A stretch of 64,000 bases of DNA from Dysosmobacter segnis (GCF_014297285.1 NZ_JACOQI010000003.1:124001-188000); one strand, 5' to 3'; shown: positions 18,926 to 27,117, counted from the first letter of the stretch. The notes: a model not told the origin generated them from the letters alone. Numbers and translations are program-made.

Positions 18926-19030
18926 TTCTCCCGGCCAAGCAGTTTGTTTCCTTGCAAAATAAATCGTTTGCAAGCAGATGCACTTTACAGCTAAACGCCG
19001 GATTATCAACTCCTTAACCGACCGATACGC

Positions 19031-19070
19031 AAAAAAAGGCCCGCCGCATGATTCATGCGGCGGGCTTTTT
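19031..19070. terminator. Bidirectional terminator between ygfK and the histidine phosphatase
   Basis: A 12-bp perfect stem (GCCCGCCGCATG) with A-run on the left and T-run on the right, placed between convergent genes, so it can serve both strands. Confidence 0.93.
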
Positions 19071-19107
19071 CATCATGTACTGGCAAACTGCGGTCACAGG
19101 GAGGCGC

Positions 19108-19659
19108 TCAAAGCAGCCGCACCAGCTCCGCGTTTTTCATCTTCACGCTCCAGAAGTCCTTCACGGGGATGTCCTTGATCTGGCACACAATGCTCGCGTT
19201 CATGGCACCGTGGCCCACGATCAGGATGTCCTTTCCCTGCCGCAGCTGCGGTTCGATCACTTCTTTCAAAAATGCCCCCGTCCGGGCATACAGGTCCTTC
19301 AGGCTCTCGCCGCCCTCCACCGGGATTCGATAGGTCTCCGGGGCAGCGAACAGCTGGTAGATGGGGTTGTCCGGGTTATCCTGAAAGTCCGTTGTGCCCT
19401 CGCAGATGCCGAAGCCCATCTCCTCCAGCCGGACGTCCGTGATGATGGGGATCTCCCGTCCCCGCAGCACGATCTCCGCCGTCTCCACGGCCCGGATCAG
19501 CGGCGAACAGTAACAAACATCAATATGCGTATCCCGGTAGGCAGCTGCGGCCTGCTCCACCACGGGCCGTCCCGCCTCGCTGAGAGGCACATCCGTTTTC
19601 CCCTGCAGCTTGTGTTCCATATTCCACACGGTCCTGCCGTGGCGCATGATATACAGCAT
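19108..19659 (-). CDS. Histidine phosphatase family protein
   Basis: A 183-residue phosphoglycerate-mutase-like phosphatase. The catalytic RHG motif is at residues 6-8 (YIMRHGRTVWN), with the second His in VGHGAMN near residue 148 and an acid Glu around the EEMGFG segment. Homologues include cobalamin CobC-type and general sugar-phosphate phosphatases; no cobalamin genes are nearby, so the substrate is unknown. Soluble, with no signal peptide. Confidence 0.88.
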   Translation of the reverse strand: MLYIMRHGRTVWNMEHKLQGKTDVPLSEAGRPVVEQAAAAYRDTHIDVCYCSPLIRAVETAEIVLRGREIPIITDVRLEEMGFGICEGTTDFQDNPDNPIYQLFAAPETYRIPVEGGESLKDLYARTGAFLKEVIEPQLRQGKDILIVGHGAMNASIVCQIKDIPVKDFWSVKMKNAELVRLL

Positions 19660-19730
19660 CGTTCTTCAAACCCTTCCGTTTTCGTTCATAGCCTTTTTAT
19701 GATACGCGGAAACGGGACGGAAGTCAATGC

Positions 19731-20223
19731 TTATGCGGATGCGTCCCGGTTCTTCTCCCCCAGTTCATCCAGCTTGTGATCCACGGCGTCTTCAAACCGC
19801 TTCATCACGCCCTTTTGCCACAGGCCCGCCAACAGCGAACCGATGGCGATGACCAAACACAGCCGGAACAGCCACTCCAAGTTGTTGCACTTCAAAAAGC
19901 CTGCCAGGCCGCGATAGATCCGGTCCGCCGGCTCCTGATTTCCCGCGATCACTGTGGACGCGACCATATATTCCGCCGGGAATATCGACGAGAAAATTCC
20001 AAGCAGCAGCAAGCCGAAGCCGGACACCCCCAGCGGGATAGCCCATGGCAGGACGCTCTTCCGCAGCTTTGGCGATGGTGCGGTTCCGCCACCTTCGCTG
20101 CCGGTCGGAGCGCCGTCGGTCAGGTTTTCCCAGCCTTGGCTATCATCCAGCAGCCAGTCCAAGCTGACGCCGAAGCGCTGCCGCAGCTTTAGGAGGTTCC
20201 CCGCATCGGGCAGAGCCGTGCCC
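19731..20223 (-). pseudogene. XRE-family regulator, C-terminal part (split by the mobile element)
   Basis: The open frame begins inside a helix-turn-helix domain: TALPDAGNLLKLRQRFGVSLDWLLDD is the C-terminal half of an XRE domain, with no helix-turn-helix start in front. It continues with a Gly/Ser linker, two hydrophobic segments (about SVLPWAIPLGVSGFGLLLLG and LFRLCLVIAIGSLLAGLW) and a charged tail. The missing N-terminal 38 residues are at 33759-33872 beyond the element. Joined, the host gene would encode about 200 residues with a DNA-binding head and a membrane tail. An internal ATG at 20162 could still give a 143-residue membrane fragment. Confidence 0.88.
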
Positions 20224-20243
20224 GTTTCCCTTAATTAAAGATA
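20224..20243 (+). repeat. Left terminal inverted repeat of the element
   Basis: GTTTCCCTTAATTAAAGATA, matching the right end in 18 of 20 positions when inverted. Host sequence resumes to its left with the triplet CCC. Confidence 0.88.
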
Positions 20244-20264
20244 TTGTTGGGTAAAAAAGAAAGG

Positions 20265-21887
20265 TCAGTCGATTTTGCCGATGAAGCGGTAGTAGATTTC
20301 TACTTCCTGCTCACGACTTCCGTCCTCGCCCTTGACAGCTTCGTGGACGGTTATTTTTTCAATTAGAGTGTTCAGAAGTTCGGCGGTCAGCTCCACAGGG
20401 TTGACATACTGTTTCATTAGGGCAATCCACTTTTCAGCATCCGCTGCGGTCTGTACGGCGGCTTCCATCGTTTCGTGAAGCTGTCTTATTTTTGTTTCAA
20501 GTTCCTTTTGCTCGTTCTGGTACTTCTCGGACAGCATATTGAAGTTATACTCGGTTATGCGTCCGGCAGACCAGTCCTCATACATTTTAGCAAACAGCCC
20601 GTCAACCTCGGCTTTACGCTTCTCTGCCTTTTTCAGCTCCGCAGCCTGCTTTTTCTTCGCAGAGTTTCTTTCCCTGTCGCTGGCATTGAGTAGCCGTTTC
20701 AGCAGCTTGTCCTCGTCTTTCTGTACCATCATAGACCAGTATTGCAGTCTTGCAAGCACATAGGCATACAGTACATCATAGCGGATATAGTGCATGGAAC
20801 ACTGGCGTAATCCCTGTCCGTACTTACTGCAATGGTAGTGTGCATAGGGATTTTTGTTCTGGCTGTTTACACCATAAGCCAATGACCATCCGCAGTCCGC
20901 ACATTTTACCAGCCCGGAAAATATCTGCGTTGTGCCATTCTTCTGTCGTCTGCGTCTGCTTGCAATCAGCTCCTGAACTTTTTGGAACACTTCTTCGGAA
21001 ATGATGGCTTCGTGGGTATTTTCCACACGATACCATTCTTCCTGCGGCTTCCGCACCTTTTTCTTGTTCTTGAATGAAATGTTGCTCTGCTTGTTGTGAA
21101 CGCTGTGACCGATGTAGGTTTCCTCTTTCAAAATGCTCTTGACCTGTGCTATCGTCCACGCATAGGCTTTTTCTGCGGGCGCACCGGCGTAGATATTGGC
21201 GAAAGTCCCATATCTTTCATAGTTCAGCCAGCCGGGGGTAGGTACTTTTTCTTCCACCAGAATCCGTGTAATGCTGGCGGCACCCCTCCCGTGTACGGCA
21301 AGGTCAAAAATCTTCTCTACAATCCAGCGTGTTTCCGGGTCGATCAGAAGATGACCTTTTTTGTCCGGGTCTTTTACATAGCCCAGCGGTGCATAGGCTC
21401 CATAGTGTGCGCCATTGGCAAATCTTGTGTGCATGGCAGCCTTGACCTTTTTGCTGGTCTGTCGGGCGTGCATTTCATTCAGGATGTTTAAGAACGGGGC
21501 AAGCTCGCTTTCTCCGTTGATGGTGTCCACATTGTCATTGATGGCAATGTAGCGTACTCCCTTGCTGGGGAAATAGATTTCCGTGTACTGACCGGTCAGG
21601 ATATAGTTTCTTCCCAGACGGGATAAGTCCTTTGTGACAACGCAGTTGATTTTCCCGTCCTCGATGTCATCAATCATCCTTTGGAAACTTGGACGCTCGA
21701 AATTTGTCCCGCTCCATCCGTCGTCAATATACTCGTCTACAACGGTCAGCCCATGCTCTGCGGCATACTGCCTAAGCATCATGCGCTGGGTCTGGATACT
21801 GCCGCTTTCCCCCTGTAATTCATCGTCACGGCTCAATCTCAAATATAGTGCAGTGTTATAAATCGTTGTATTGTATGGTTGTTTCAC
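20265..21887 (-). CDS. Large serine recombinase (TnpX/TndX type)
   Basis: A 540-residue site-specific recombinase that would cut and join the element's ends. The resolvase domain starts ALYLRLSRDDE with catalytic Ser19 and includes DLSRLGRNY; a recombinase domain follows near residue 185 (APLGYVKDPDKKGHLLIDPETRWIVEKIF); a zinc ribbon has CADCGWSL plus a later CSKYGQGLRQC; and a coiled coil leads to a DUF4368-like tail. Start is taken as GTG 21887, since GAAGGAGG lies 10 bases ahead; a longer frame from 21956 lacks a ribosome site. It lies 21 bases inside the left end, as expected for an element's integrase. Confidence 0.94.
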   Translation of the reverse strand: MKQPYNTTIYNTALYLRLSRDDELQGESGSIQTQRMMLRQYAAEHGLTVVDEYIDDGWSGTNFERPSFQRMIDDIEDGKINCVVTKDLSRLGRNYILTGQYTEIYFPSKGVRYIAINDNVDTINGESELAPFLNILNEMHARQTSKKVKAAMHTRFANGAHYGAYAPLGYVKDPDKKGHLLIDPETRWIVEKIFDLAVHGRGAASITRILVEEKVPTPGWLNYERYGTFANIYAGAPAEKAYAWTIAQVKSILKEETYIGHSVHNKQSNISFKNKKKVRKPQEEWYRVENTHEAIISEEVFQKVQELIASRRRRQKNGTTQIFSGLVKCADCGWSLAYGVNSQNKNPYAHYHCSKYGQGLRQCSMHYIRYDVLYAYVLARLQYWSMMVQKDEDKLLKRLLNASDRERNSAKKKQAAELKKAEKRKAEVDGLFAKMYEDWSAGRITEYNFNMLSEKYQNEQKELETKIRQLHETMEAAVQTAADAEKWIALMKQYVNPVELTAELLNTLIEKITVHEAVKGEDGSREQEVEIYYRFIGKID

Positions 21888-21917
21888 GGTTAAAAATCCT
21901 CCTTCTAAAAGAAACAA

Positions 21918-21965
21918 CCCACGCTTATACAATACTCGCTGGTACAAGTATATCATAAGCGTGGG
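21918..21965. promoter_or_regulatory. 11-bp inverted repeat upstream of the recombinase
   Basis: CCCACGCTTAT (21918-21928) and ATAAGCGTGGG (21955-21965), perfect arms 26 bases apart, between the TnpW-like gene and the recombinase start. It could be an operator or a long-loop attenuator. Confidence 0.5.
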
Positions 21966-21994
21966 CTGATTGACAGTCGTTATTCCGTATTTTT

Positions 21995-22180
21995 TCAGGA
22001 AGCGGCGGCAGCGTGCTGGATCACATCTTCCAGCAGGCTGTCAAGCGGCTTCCCATCCTGTGCGAAATGCTCCGATACCTTGATACGGACTTTCCCCATG
22101 ACAAAATACTGGGTGCCGTCTTTTTCGGTAAGCAGGGTGCCGCTGTTTTTGTTATTGCTCTCGTTTTTGCTTTTTGCCAT
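21995..22180 (-). CDS. TnpW-like small element protein
   Basis: A 61-residue protein with a charged, low-complexity N-terminus (MAKSKNESNNKNSGT) and a compact second half (YFVMGKVRIKVSEHFAQDG, then LLEDVIQHAA). Small proteins of this pattern, labelled TnpW family, sit beside the recombinase in Tn4451-type elements; their role is unknown. The start is supported by GGAGGTAA shortly upstream. The name rests on size, position and a loose motif match. Confidence 0.65.
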   Translation of the reverse strand: MAKSKNESNNKNSGTLLTEKDGTQYFVMGKVRIKVSEHFAQDGKPLDSLLEDVIQHAAAAS

Positions 22181-22256
22181 AGGCAGTTACCTCCATAAAT
22201 GAAATATGCCCGACAAGGGAATGTCAGGCAGGTGTACAGCCGCAGACTGTCTCCGT

Positions 22257-22531
22257 GTCAACCAAACCGTGTCAACCGGCAGAAAAGACTTTGAAAACAA
22301 TCCATAGGCGCTCTATTATTACTTTTTACTTTTTCTTTGATTTCTTGGTTGACATGGTTGACAAAGGAGAGAAATGCCCCAAATATCAGGCTTTTCCCCG
22401 TCAACCGGCTGTCAACCAAAGCGTCAACCAAACTGTCAACCGGTGGCTTTTCAGAATGGCAGTTCCATTTGCCGGGCTTCTTCTTCCGTGATTTCCTGAA
22501 AACCGTCCCCCTCCGGCGGAGCTTGGTTGAC
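22257..22531. repeat. Array of nine GTCAACC heptamers (iteron-like)
   Basis: GTCAACC occurs directly at 22257, 22271, 22400, 22411, 22423 and 22435 and inverted (GGTTGAC) at 22347, 22356 and 22525. The four copies at 22400-22441 are spaced 11, 12 and 12 bases, close to one helical turn. The array fills the gap after the VapE helicase gene and reaches into its 3' end. Iterons beside a primase-helicase pair suggest an origin for the excised circle or a binding site for an element protein. Confidence 0.75.
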
Positions 22532-23848
22532 ACGCTCCCAGCCTTTTTGAGAACCGTATTTCTTATACCGCTTCGGGCTTTTGTAGGCTACCCAGCCCTG
22601 TATGATGCCGCCCGCAATGCCGGTATTCATAATCTCGCAGATTGCCCGTGTCTCCCAGTCTGCCGGGGAATTTAAGTTCCCCAGTGCTTCCTCATAAAGC
22701 TGCTTGGAGCATACCCTGTCGCCGGTGTAGTCCTCCAAATAGGCGTAGATCATGCCAGCTTGTGTGTCTTCCTGCATAAAGTCCTGCTGGTGGGCGTTCA
22801 GGTATCGGTTCATTTCCATACTGAATGACAGCTTATACTTCCCACTGCGGTAAACCGTCATGGCTTCCGCCCACATCTGTTCGATATACGCCCTCGCCGC
22901 CGCTTCATCATCCAGTATGTGAACCTCCGCCCGTTCCGGGTACACCGTCACGGGGAGAAAGCGCCGGTTGCCGGTGCGGTCACGGGGTAAAAAGTCCTGC
23001 CGGTTGGTCGTCCCTCCGAATACACATTGCCGCAGCCGGTCTGCCGGGTGTGTCTCATACGGCACCTTGTAGGTTTCTTTCTGGCGGCTTAAGAATGACT
23101 TGATTTCCTCAATACTCTTGGCGTTGGCTGTGGCAATCATCTCCGACATCTCGATAATCCAATGCCCTTGCAGCTTGCGGTACACATTTTCATCGTCCAG
23201 CTTCTTCAAATCGTCTGAAAACCATTCGTCCCTGCCTGCCAGCAGCCGGAAAAAGGTAGATTTCCCGGCTCCCTGACCACCAACCAGACAGAGCATGACC
23301 TCAAACTTGCTCCCCGGTCTGAATACCCGCCGGATGGCTCCCATCAGGAACAGTTTCAAGGCTTCATAGGTGTATTCGTCCGTATCGGCTCCCAGAAAGT
23401 GATGCAGGGCGTAACGGATGCGCTCTGTGCCGTCCCATTGCAGGCTGTTCAGGTAATCCCTGACTGGATGGTAGCGGTTTTCATTGGCAACAATCTTGAT
23501 GGCGCTCTGCACCTTTTTCTCGCTGGTAAGCCCGTAATTTTCTTCCAGATACAAAAGCAGGTAGTTCATGTCCATGTCGGTCAGCGTGGTACTGGTGCGC
23601 TCCCAGCCCAGCGGCTTCACAATGTCAATCTGCTCCGTCAAAAGGTTCAGGCGCAGCGCCCCGCGAAACAGAGGGTCACGCTGGAACACCGTCAGGCAGT
23701 TTCGGATGCTGTTCTTCACGCCGCCTTTCTGCGTCCCCTCTAATGTTTCCCGGATTTCTGCCGGTGTCTGCGCCGGTTCCATTGTGTCCATCGTCCTTTT
23801 GACCGCTTCCTGCGTTTCCGGCGGCAAGCTCTGAAATTCGCTGTTCAA
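22451..23848 (-). CDS. VapE-type P-loop helicase/primase-associated protein
   Basis: A 465-residue virulence-associated E family protein. Walker A is GGQGAGKST at residues 190-198, with a later WIIEMSEM Walker B-like strand and GGTTNRQDFLPRDRTGNRR, a sensor/arginine region typical of VapE. Such proteins act as superfamily-3-like helicases in phages and mobile elements. The start is TTG at 23848, with AAAGGAGG nine bases ahead; it lies 173 bases inside the primase gene in another frame. The C-terminal end holds one heptamer of the iteron array. Confidence 0.86.
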   Translation of the reverse strand: MNSEFQSLPPETQEAVKRTMDTMEPAQTPAEIRETLEGTQKGGVKNSIRNCLTVFQRDPLFRGALRLNLLTEQIDIVKPLGWERTSTTLTDMDMNYLLLYLEENYGLTSEKKVQSAIKIVANENRYHPVRDYLNSLQWDGTERIRYALHHFLGADTDEYTYEALKLFLMGAIRRVFRPGSKFEVMLCLVGGQGAGKSTFFRLLAGRDEWFSDDLKKLDDENVYRKLQGHWIIEMSEMIATANAKSIEEIKSFLSRQKETYKVPYETHPADRLRQCVFGGTTNRQDFLPRDRTGNRRFLPVTVYPERAEVHILDDEAAARAYIEQMWAEAMTVYRSGKYKLSFSMEMNRYLNAHQQDFMQEDTQAGMIYAYLEDYTGDRVCSKQLYEEALGNLNSPADWETRAICEIMNTGIAGGIIQGWVAYKSPKRYKKYGSQKGWERVNQAPPEGDGFQEITEEEARQMELPF

Positions 23849-24416
23849 GCCGCAACACCTCCTTTCCCTGTGCGGCGATCAATGCCGCTTTTTCTTCTAT
23901 TTCTCCGTATAACAAAATATCCAAAAGGTATTCTGTGTAGCTTATCCTCTGCAACGCTTCCACAAAAAGAGGATGCCAGATGGCATCCTGCGGCTGTGGG
24001 GCGTGTGCTGTTTTCCAATGCTCCAGCAGGCGCAGATAATCGCATAGCACCCGTAAACAATACCGTTCCGTTTCCTGAAATCTCTGCTCCGCTGATTTTT
24101 GTCGGGGCTGTGACCTGTTGTGACGCTTCCTATCTGGCGACGCATTGCCGGATTTCTCATAGGAAACGCCGAAGTCCTCCGCAAGCCTGACCGCAGCTTC
24201 CCGTTTCCCCAATCCATACAGCAAAGCGGCAAAGTCGATCACATCCCCGGAAGCCCCGCAACCGAAGCAGTAAAAGCGGCTGTCCACTTTCATGCTGGGC
24301 GTGCGGTCATTGTGGAATGGACAGCAGACCATGCCATTTCTCCCCACCCGGATTCCATAGAATGAAGCAGCCTGCCGGGTGGTAACAGACTGTTTCACCG
24401 CTTCAAATACATTCAA
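23676..24416 (-). CDS. CHC2 zinc-finger DNA primase-like protein
   Basis: A 246-residue protein whose first 75 residues are a CHC2 zinc finger (Cys31/32, His35, Cys50, Cys53 in CCPFHNDRTPSMKV and FYCFGCGASGDVIDF), the template-binding module of DnaG-type primases. No catalytic TOPRIM domain follows; the rest is helical and charged. It probably works with the VapE-like protein to prime replication of the element. Its last 173 bases overlap the start of that gene in a different frame. Confidence 0.87.
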   Translation of the reverse strand: MNVFEAVKQSVTTRQAASFYGIRVGRNGMVCCPFHNDRTPSMKVDSRFYCFGCGASGDVIDFAALLYGLGKREAAVRLAEDFGVSYEKSGNASPDRKRHNRSQPRQKSAEQRFQETERYCLRVLCDYLRLLEHWKTAHAPQPQDAIWHPLFVEALQRISYTEYLLDILLYGEIEEKAALIAAQGKEVLRLEQRISELAAGNAGSGQKDDGHNGTGADTGRNPGNIRGDAERRREEQHPKLPDGVPA

Positions 24417-24463
24417 ATGCTCCCTCCATAAAAATACCGGTAGCGGTAAAGCTGCCGGTTATA

Positions 24464-25936
24464 TCATAGCTCCATCTCATGTTTCTTTCTCTGTACTTCC
24501 TGTGGCTGCTCCCTCCGGCGCAGTGCGGTATCTACGGCGTTCTGCACCTGCCGCAGCCGTATGACTTCCTCCCGGAGTGGCTTGTGCTGCGGAGACAGTT
24601 CGGCATACTCTGTTTTTAACTGTGCATATTCCTGTTTCCATGCTTTCAGGGCAATGGGTTTTCCGTCCAGTTTTTCTTTCAGAATACGGCGGGCGGCATA
24701 AAACAGCCGTAACTCCGCATCGTGGGATGTTTCAAATTTCTCCCTCTGTTTCTTAAACTTGATATTGTTCAATTCCGTATGGACAGGTTTTAGCCGCTGG
24801 TAATTCTCGCCCTCCCGTATCAATTCCTGCAATTCCTTTATCCGGGCAGATTTCTTTTTCATGGAGCCGCTTAATGCTTCAAATTCTTCACTGACAGAGG
24901 AAAGACGCTCCTGCAAATCCTCTAATGTGAGCAGCTTGTTTTCCGTCAGATAATTGACGGCTTCGGCAAACTGCTTTAAGTTTCCGGTTCTGGCTTTATT
25001 GCTCCATGCCCCTGCGTTGCACTGGTTGTAATAAGCGATCAGCAGGTCGGCAAGGCTCGGTGTCTGCGGTTTGGAAAGTTCTTCTTTTACCTCTGCCATC
25101 CAGACAAACAGGGCTTTGATCTTCTTCCTCACATCCTGCATGAGCCGGTTGGTGGCTTTAATCCAGCGGTTCAGTTCCCCTTTCTCGGTGCGGATGCCCT
25201 TTGCTTCCATCTGCCGGACATTAGCTCCCTCGTGGACAGTAGGTATCAGGTCAAGCCCCTGCCGCACATAGGAACGGTGGTCGATACGCACATCCAGCCC
25301 TTTTTCCTCAAATTTTGTATTAACGGCAGCCGCCCACTGCTCCCGCCAGTGTTCCAGCGTTTCCGGCTCATGCCAGTCTGTTGTATGGACAGCGTTAAAC
25401 ATATAATCGCCGTTTTTATCCCGGATTCGGTTTCCATCTTCATCAAGAAGATATTCCCGCCGCTGTTTTTGTCCCCATGTGCCATCCGGGTTCAAAGGGC
25501 GCATTGTTGTCATCACATGGAAATGCGGGTTTGGGATACCGCCGTCCTCTTTCTCCGGGCTGTGAAAAGCGAGGTCAGCAATCATGCCTTTTGCCACAAA
25601 CTGCTCCTGCACGAACTTCCTCGCCAGCTCCATGTTTTCTTCCAGCGTCAATTCATTCTGCATGGCAATATCAAAGGAATAGGCAAGCTGTGCTTTTGGA
25701 TGTTTCTCGCAGCTCTCCACAGCATTCCAGAGGGTCGCCCGGTCAAGATATATTTCCGGCGCATGGGGCGGCAGCATGATTTCCGAAGCGATCACGCCGC
25801 CCTTTTTGGTGTAGTCGCTGACTTCTCCATAGTAGCTGCTGTAAAGGCGCTCCCCGGCTCGGTAGGCTGCGCTGGCAATGGCGCTCTGACCGGCGCTGCG
25901 CTTTATCTGTGCGATTGAAAAATGATAAAGTGCTAT
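24464..25936 (-). CDS. MobA/MobL-family relaxase with apparent ATA start
   Basis: A 490-residue MOBQ-type relaxase that nicks oriT and leads the strand into the recipient. The N-terminus reads (I)ALYHFSIAQIKRSAGQSAIASAAYRAGE, so the catalytic tyrosine would be residue 25, the position of Tyr25 in RSF1010 MobA. The metal-binding NPHFHVM motif follows near residue 125, and the last 200 residues are coiled coil. Homologues start with Met where this has ATA at 25936-25934; an in-frame TGA lies three codons before and no ATG, GTG or TTG intervenes. The first canonical start, GTG 25795, would remove Tyr25. The upstream DUF3847 gene ends 2 bases earlier, so coupled initiation is possible. Confidence 0.85.
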   Translation of the reverse strand: MALYHFSIAQIKRSAGQSAIASAAYRAGERLYSSYYGEVSDYTKKGGVIASEIMLPPHAPEIYLDRATLWNAVESCEKHPKAQLAYSFDIAMQNELTLEENMELARKFVQEQFVAKGMIADLAFHSPEKEDGGIPNPHFHVMTTMRPLNPDGTWGQKQRREYLLDEDGNRIRDKNGDYMFNAVHTTDWHEPETLEHWREQWAAAVNTKFEEKGLDVRIDHRSYVRQGLDLIPTVHEGANVRQMEAKGIRTEKGELNRWIKATNRLMQDVRKKIKALFVWMAEVKEELSKPQTPSLADLLIAYYNQCNAGAWSNKARTGNLKQFAEAVNYLTENKLLTLEDLQERLSSVSEEFEALSGSMKKKSARIKELQELIREGENYQRLKPVHTELNNIKFKKQREKFETSHDAELRLFYAARRILKEKLDGKPIALKAWKQEYAQLKTEYAELSPQHKPLREEVIRLRQVQNAVDTALRRREQPQEVQRKKHEMEL

Positions 25937-25938
25937 CC

Positions 25939-26256
25939 TTAGTCACCGCCTTTCTCCTGCCCGGAAATACGGGCGTGGTTCTCTGTGGCAGACCGGATGA
26001 AATGCTCCGCCTGCGGCAGATTCAAAATGCTTTCCATGAGGGAATAAAATTCCGTTTCGGTCAGCTCCTTTGTCTGTGGCGCAATGCTCTCAATAGCTGC
26101 CCCACGGGTAATCAGCCGGTGCGTCCTCTGTTTCCGGGAACCGCTTTCCAGATACGCCTGCCGGTTTTTCAAACGCTGCATTTTCCGTTTTTCCCGTTCC
26201 AGCAGGACAGTGGTTTTTTCATATTCCTGCTTTAACTGTTCCAAAGATTTTTCCAT
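25939..26256 (-). CDS. DUF3847-type mobilization-associated protein
   Basis: A 105-residue, mostly helical and charged protein (MEKSLEQLKQEYEKTTVLLEREKRKMQRLKNRQ start) with a C-terminal TETEFYSLMESILNLPQA segment. DUF3847 proteins precede MobA/MobL relaxases in many clostridial elements and may serve as relaxosome accessories; this is inference from context. The ATG at 26256 with AAAGGA ahead is preferred to a longer frame from 26295. Its TAA is followed after two bases by the relaxase ATA codon, implying translational coupling. Confidence 0.8.
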   Translation of the reverse strand: MEKSLEQLKQEYEKTTVLLEREKRKMQRLKNRQAYLESGSRKQRTHRLITRGAAIESIAPQTKELTETEFYSLMESILNLPQAEHFIRSATENHARISGQEKGGD

Positions 26257-26499
26257 GTTCTCACATCCTTTGCTGATAAGATAAAGAAAGACCATCCGCA
26301 GACAGTCTGTGTGTCAGTGCTTCTATAAAACCCGATGAAAAGGGAAAAACGCAGAGCGGATTTCTCTTTTCGGCGGGTACACAGGGGATAGCCGCTTTAG
26401 CGGCGCAAGGGGGTGTAGCCACCTTGTCGGAGCGAAGCGAACGCAGACCTCGGATTGCTGATTTTATCAGCGGCAGAGGTAAGCTCCGCAGGACGCACG

Positions 26500-26538
26500 A
26501 TACATGGTCTTTAGACTATGTATAGAAGTGCGCCCTTA
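26500..26538 (+). other. Origin of transfer with RSF1010-type nic site
   Basis: An 11-bp inverted repeat (ATACATGGTCT / AGACTATGTAT, one G-T mismatch, 26500-26523) is followed two bases later by AAGTGCGCCCTTA (26526-26538). IncQ plasmids of the RSF1010 group have an inverted repeat just before TAAGTGCG/CCCT, nicked between G and C. By analogy the nick here falls between 26532 and 26533. It lies 244 bases upstream of the DUF3847-relaxase pair, in a non-coding gap. Confidence 0.86.
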
Positions 26539-26542
26539 GTTC

Positions 26543-26746
26543 CTAAGGGATTTTGCCGTTTCCGGCAGTCTTGTCCTTTTTCTTGGAACGCTTGGAAAGA
26601 TACTTCGGGCAGTCAACCACAACCGCCCGGAAGCTCTGTTTACATTCGTGCTGGCATTTCCGGCACAGTTCGTTGTAAGTGATACGGCTGCGGTCATTTA
26701 AGAAGAAAGACCATTCCAACCGCCGCTTGTTACTCATTCTTGCCAT
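26543..26746 (-). CDS. Small cysteine-containing element protein
   Basis: A 67-residue basic protein with five cysteines, two of them in CRKCQHECKQS, a possible metal site, and a Lys-rich tail. Starts MARMSNKRRLEWSFFLNDR after AAAGGAG. I recall similar short proteins in clostridial mobile elements but know no function. Its stop lies 5 bases from the nic site, so it may be read only when oriT is not occupied by relaxase; that is speculation. Confidence 0.68.
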   Translation of the reverse strand: MARMSNKRRLEWSFFLNDRSRITYNELCRKCQHECKQSFRAVVVDCPKYLSKRSKKKDKTAGNGKIP

Positions 26747-26892
26747 AACCGGCTCCTTTCTCCGTTTCTATCTGATGTACGCAGATAGGCTGTTTTGATG
26801 TAGCGTCTCGGTATCATTTTTAAGGTTTTTTCCCTCTGTATGCCCCTTTGGAAAGTGCGGCAGTATTGCAGTCAGGGAATGATACCTCACGC

Positions 26893-27117
26893 TTATTTGT
26901 CGCTTCTCGGTACGGTTTCGGAGCCTTTTGCCATCCATTCAAAGAAAGCAATTTTGCTGACCTTGATAAGCCTCCCCCTGCGGAACGCCGGAAAGCCGGG
27001 GGTGTGTACCAGCTCATAGGCGCTCGCTCTTGAAATTCCCATAATCCGCTGAATGTCCGCCACATCCAGAACCAGCGGTAAATCCTCGTAGCTGTTCAAT
27101 CTCTTTTTATCGTTCAT
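26893..27117 (-). CDS. Excisionase-like helix-turn-helix protein
   Basis: A 74-residue DNA-binding protein with one MerR/AlpA-like helix-turn-helix (VLDVADIQRIMGISRASAYELVHTPGFPAFRRGRLIKVSKIAFFEWM). Proteins of this type direct excision or control transcription in integrative elements. The ATG at 27117, preceded by GGGAGGAA, is preferred to an upstream frame start at 27174. It reads away from the cargo genes, leaving a 302-base intergenic region that holds paired TTGACA boxes. Confidence 0.83.
   Translation of the reverse strand: MNDKKRLNSYEDLPLVLDVADIQRIMGISRASAYELVHTPGFPAFRRGRLIKVSKIAFFEWMAKGSETVPRSDK

Noticed and set aside
20265..21887. Tyrosine-integrase (Tn916-like) element
   Set aside because: The recombinase has the resolvase serine motif, recombinase domain and zinc ribbon of the large serine family; no tyrosine integrase motif is present.
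22257..22441. CRISPR array
   Set aside because: Repeat unit is only 7 bases, spacing of 4-5 bases, mixed orientation and no cas genes.
22255..22491. Short open frames on both strands across the heptamer array
   Set aside because: They consist of translated repeats (VNQSVNQTVN, VDSLVDALVD) and have no supported start; the array explains the sequence.
26768..26788. Inverted repeat CTATCTG/CAGATAG upstream of the small cysteine protein gene
   Set aside because: Arms of only 7 bp; could be an operator but is too short to support.
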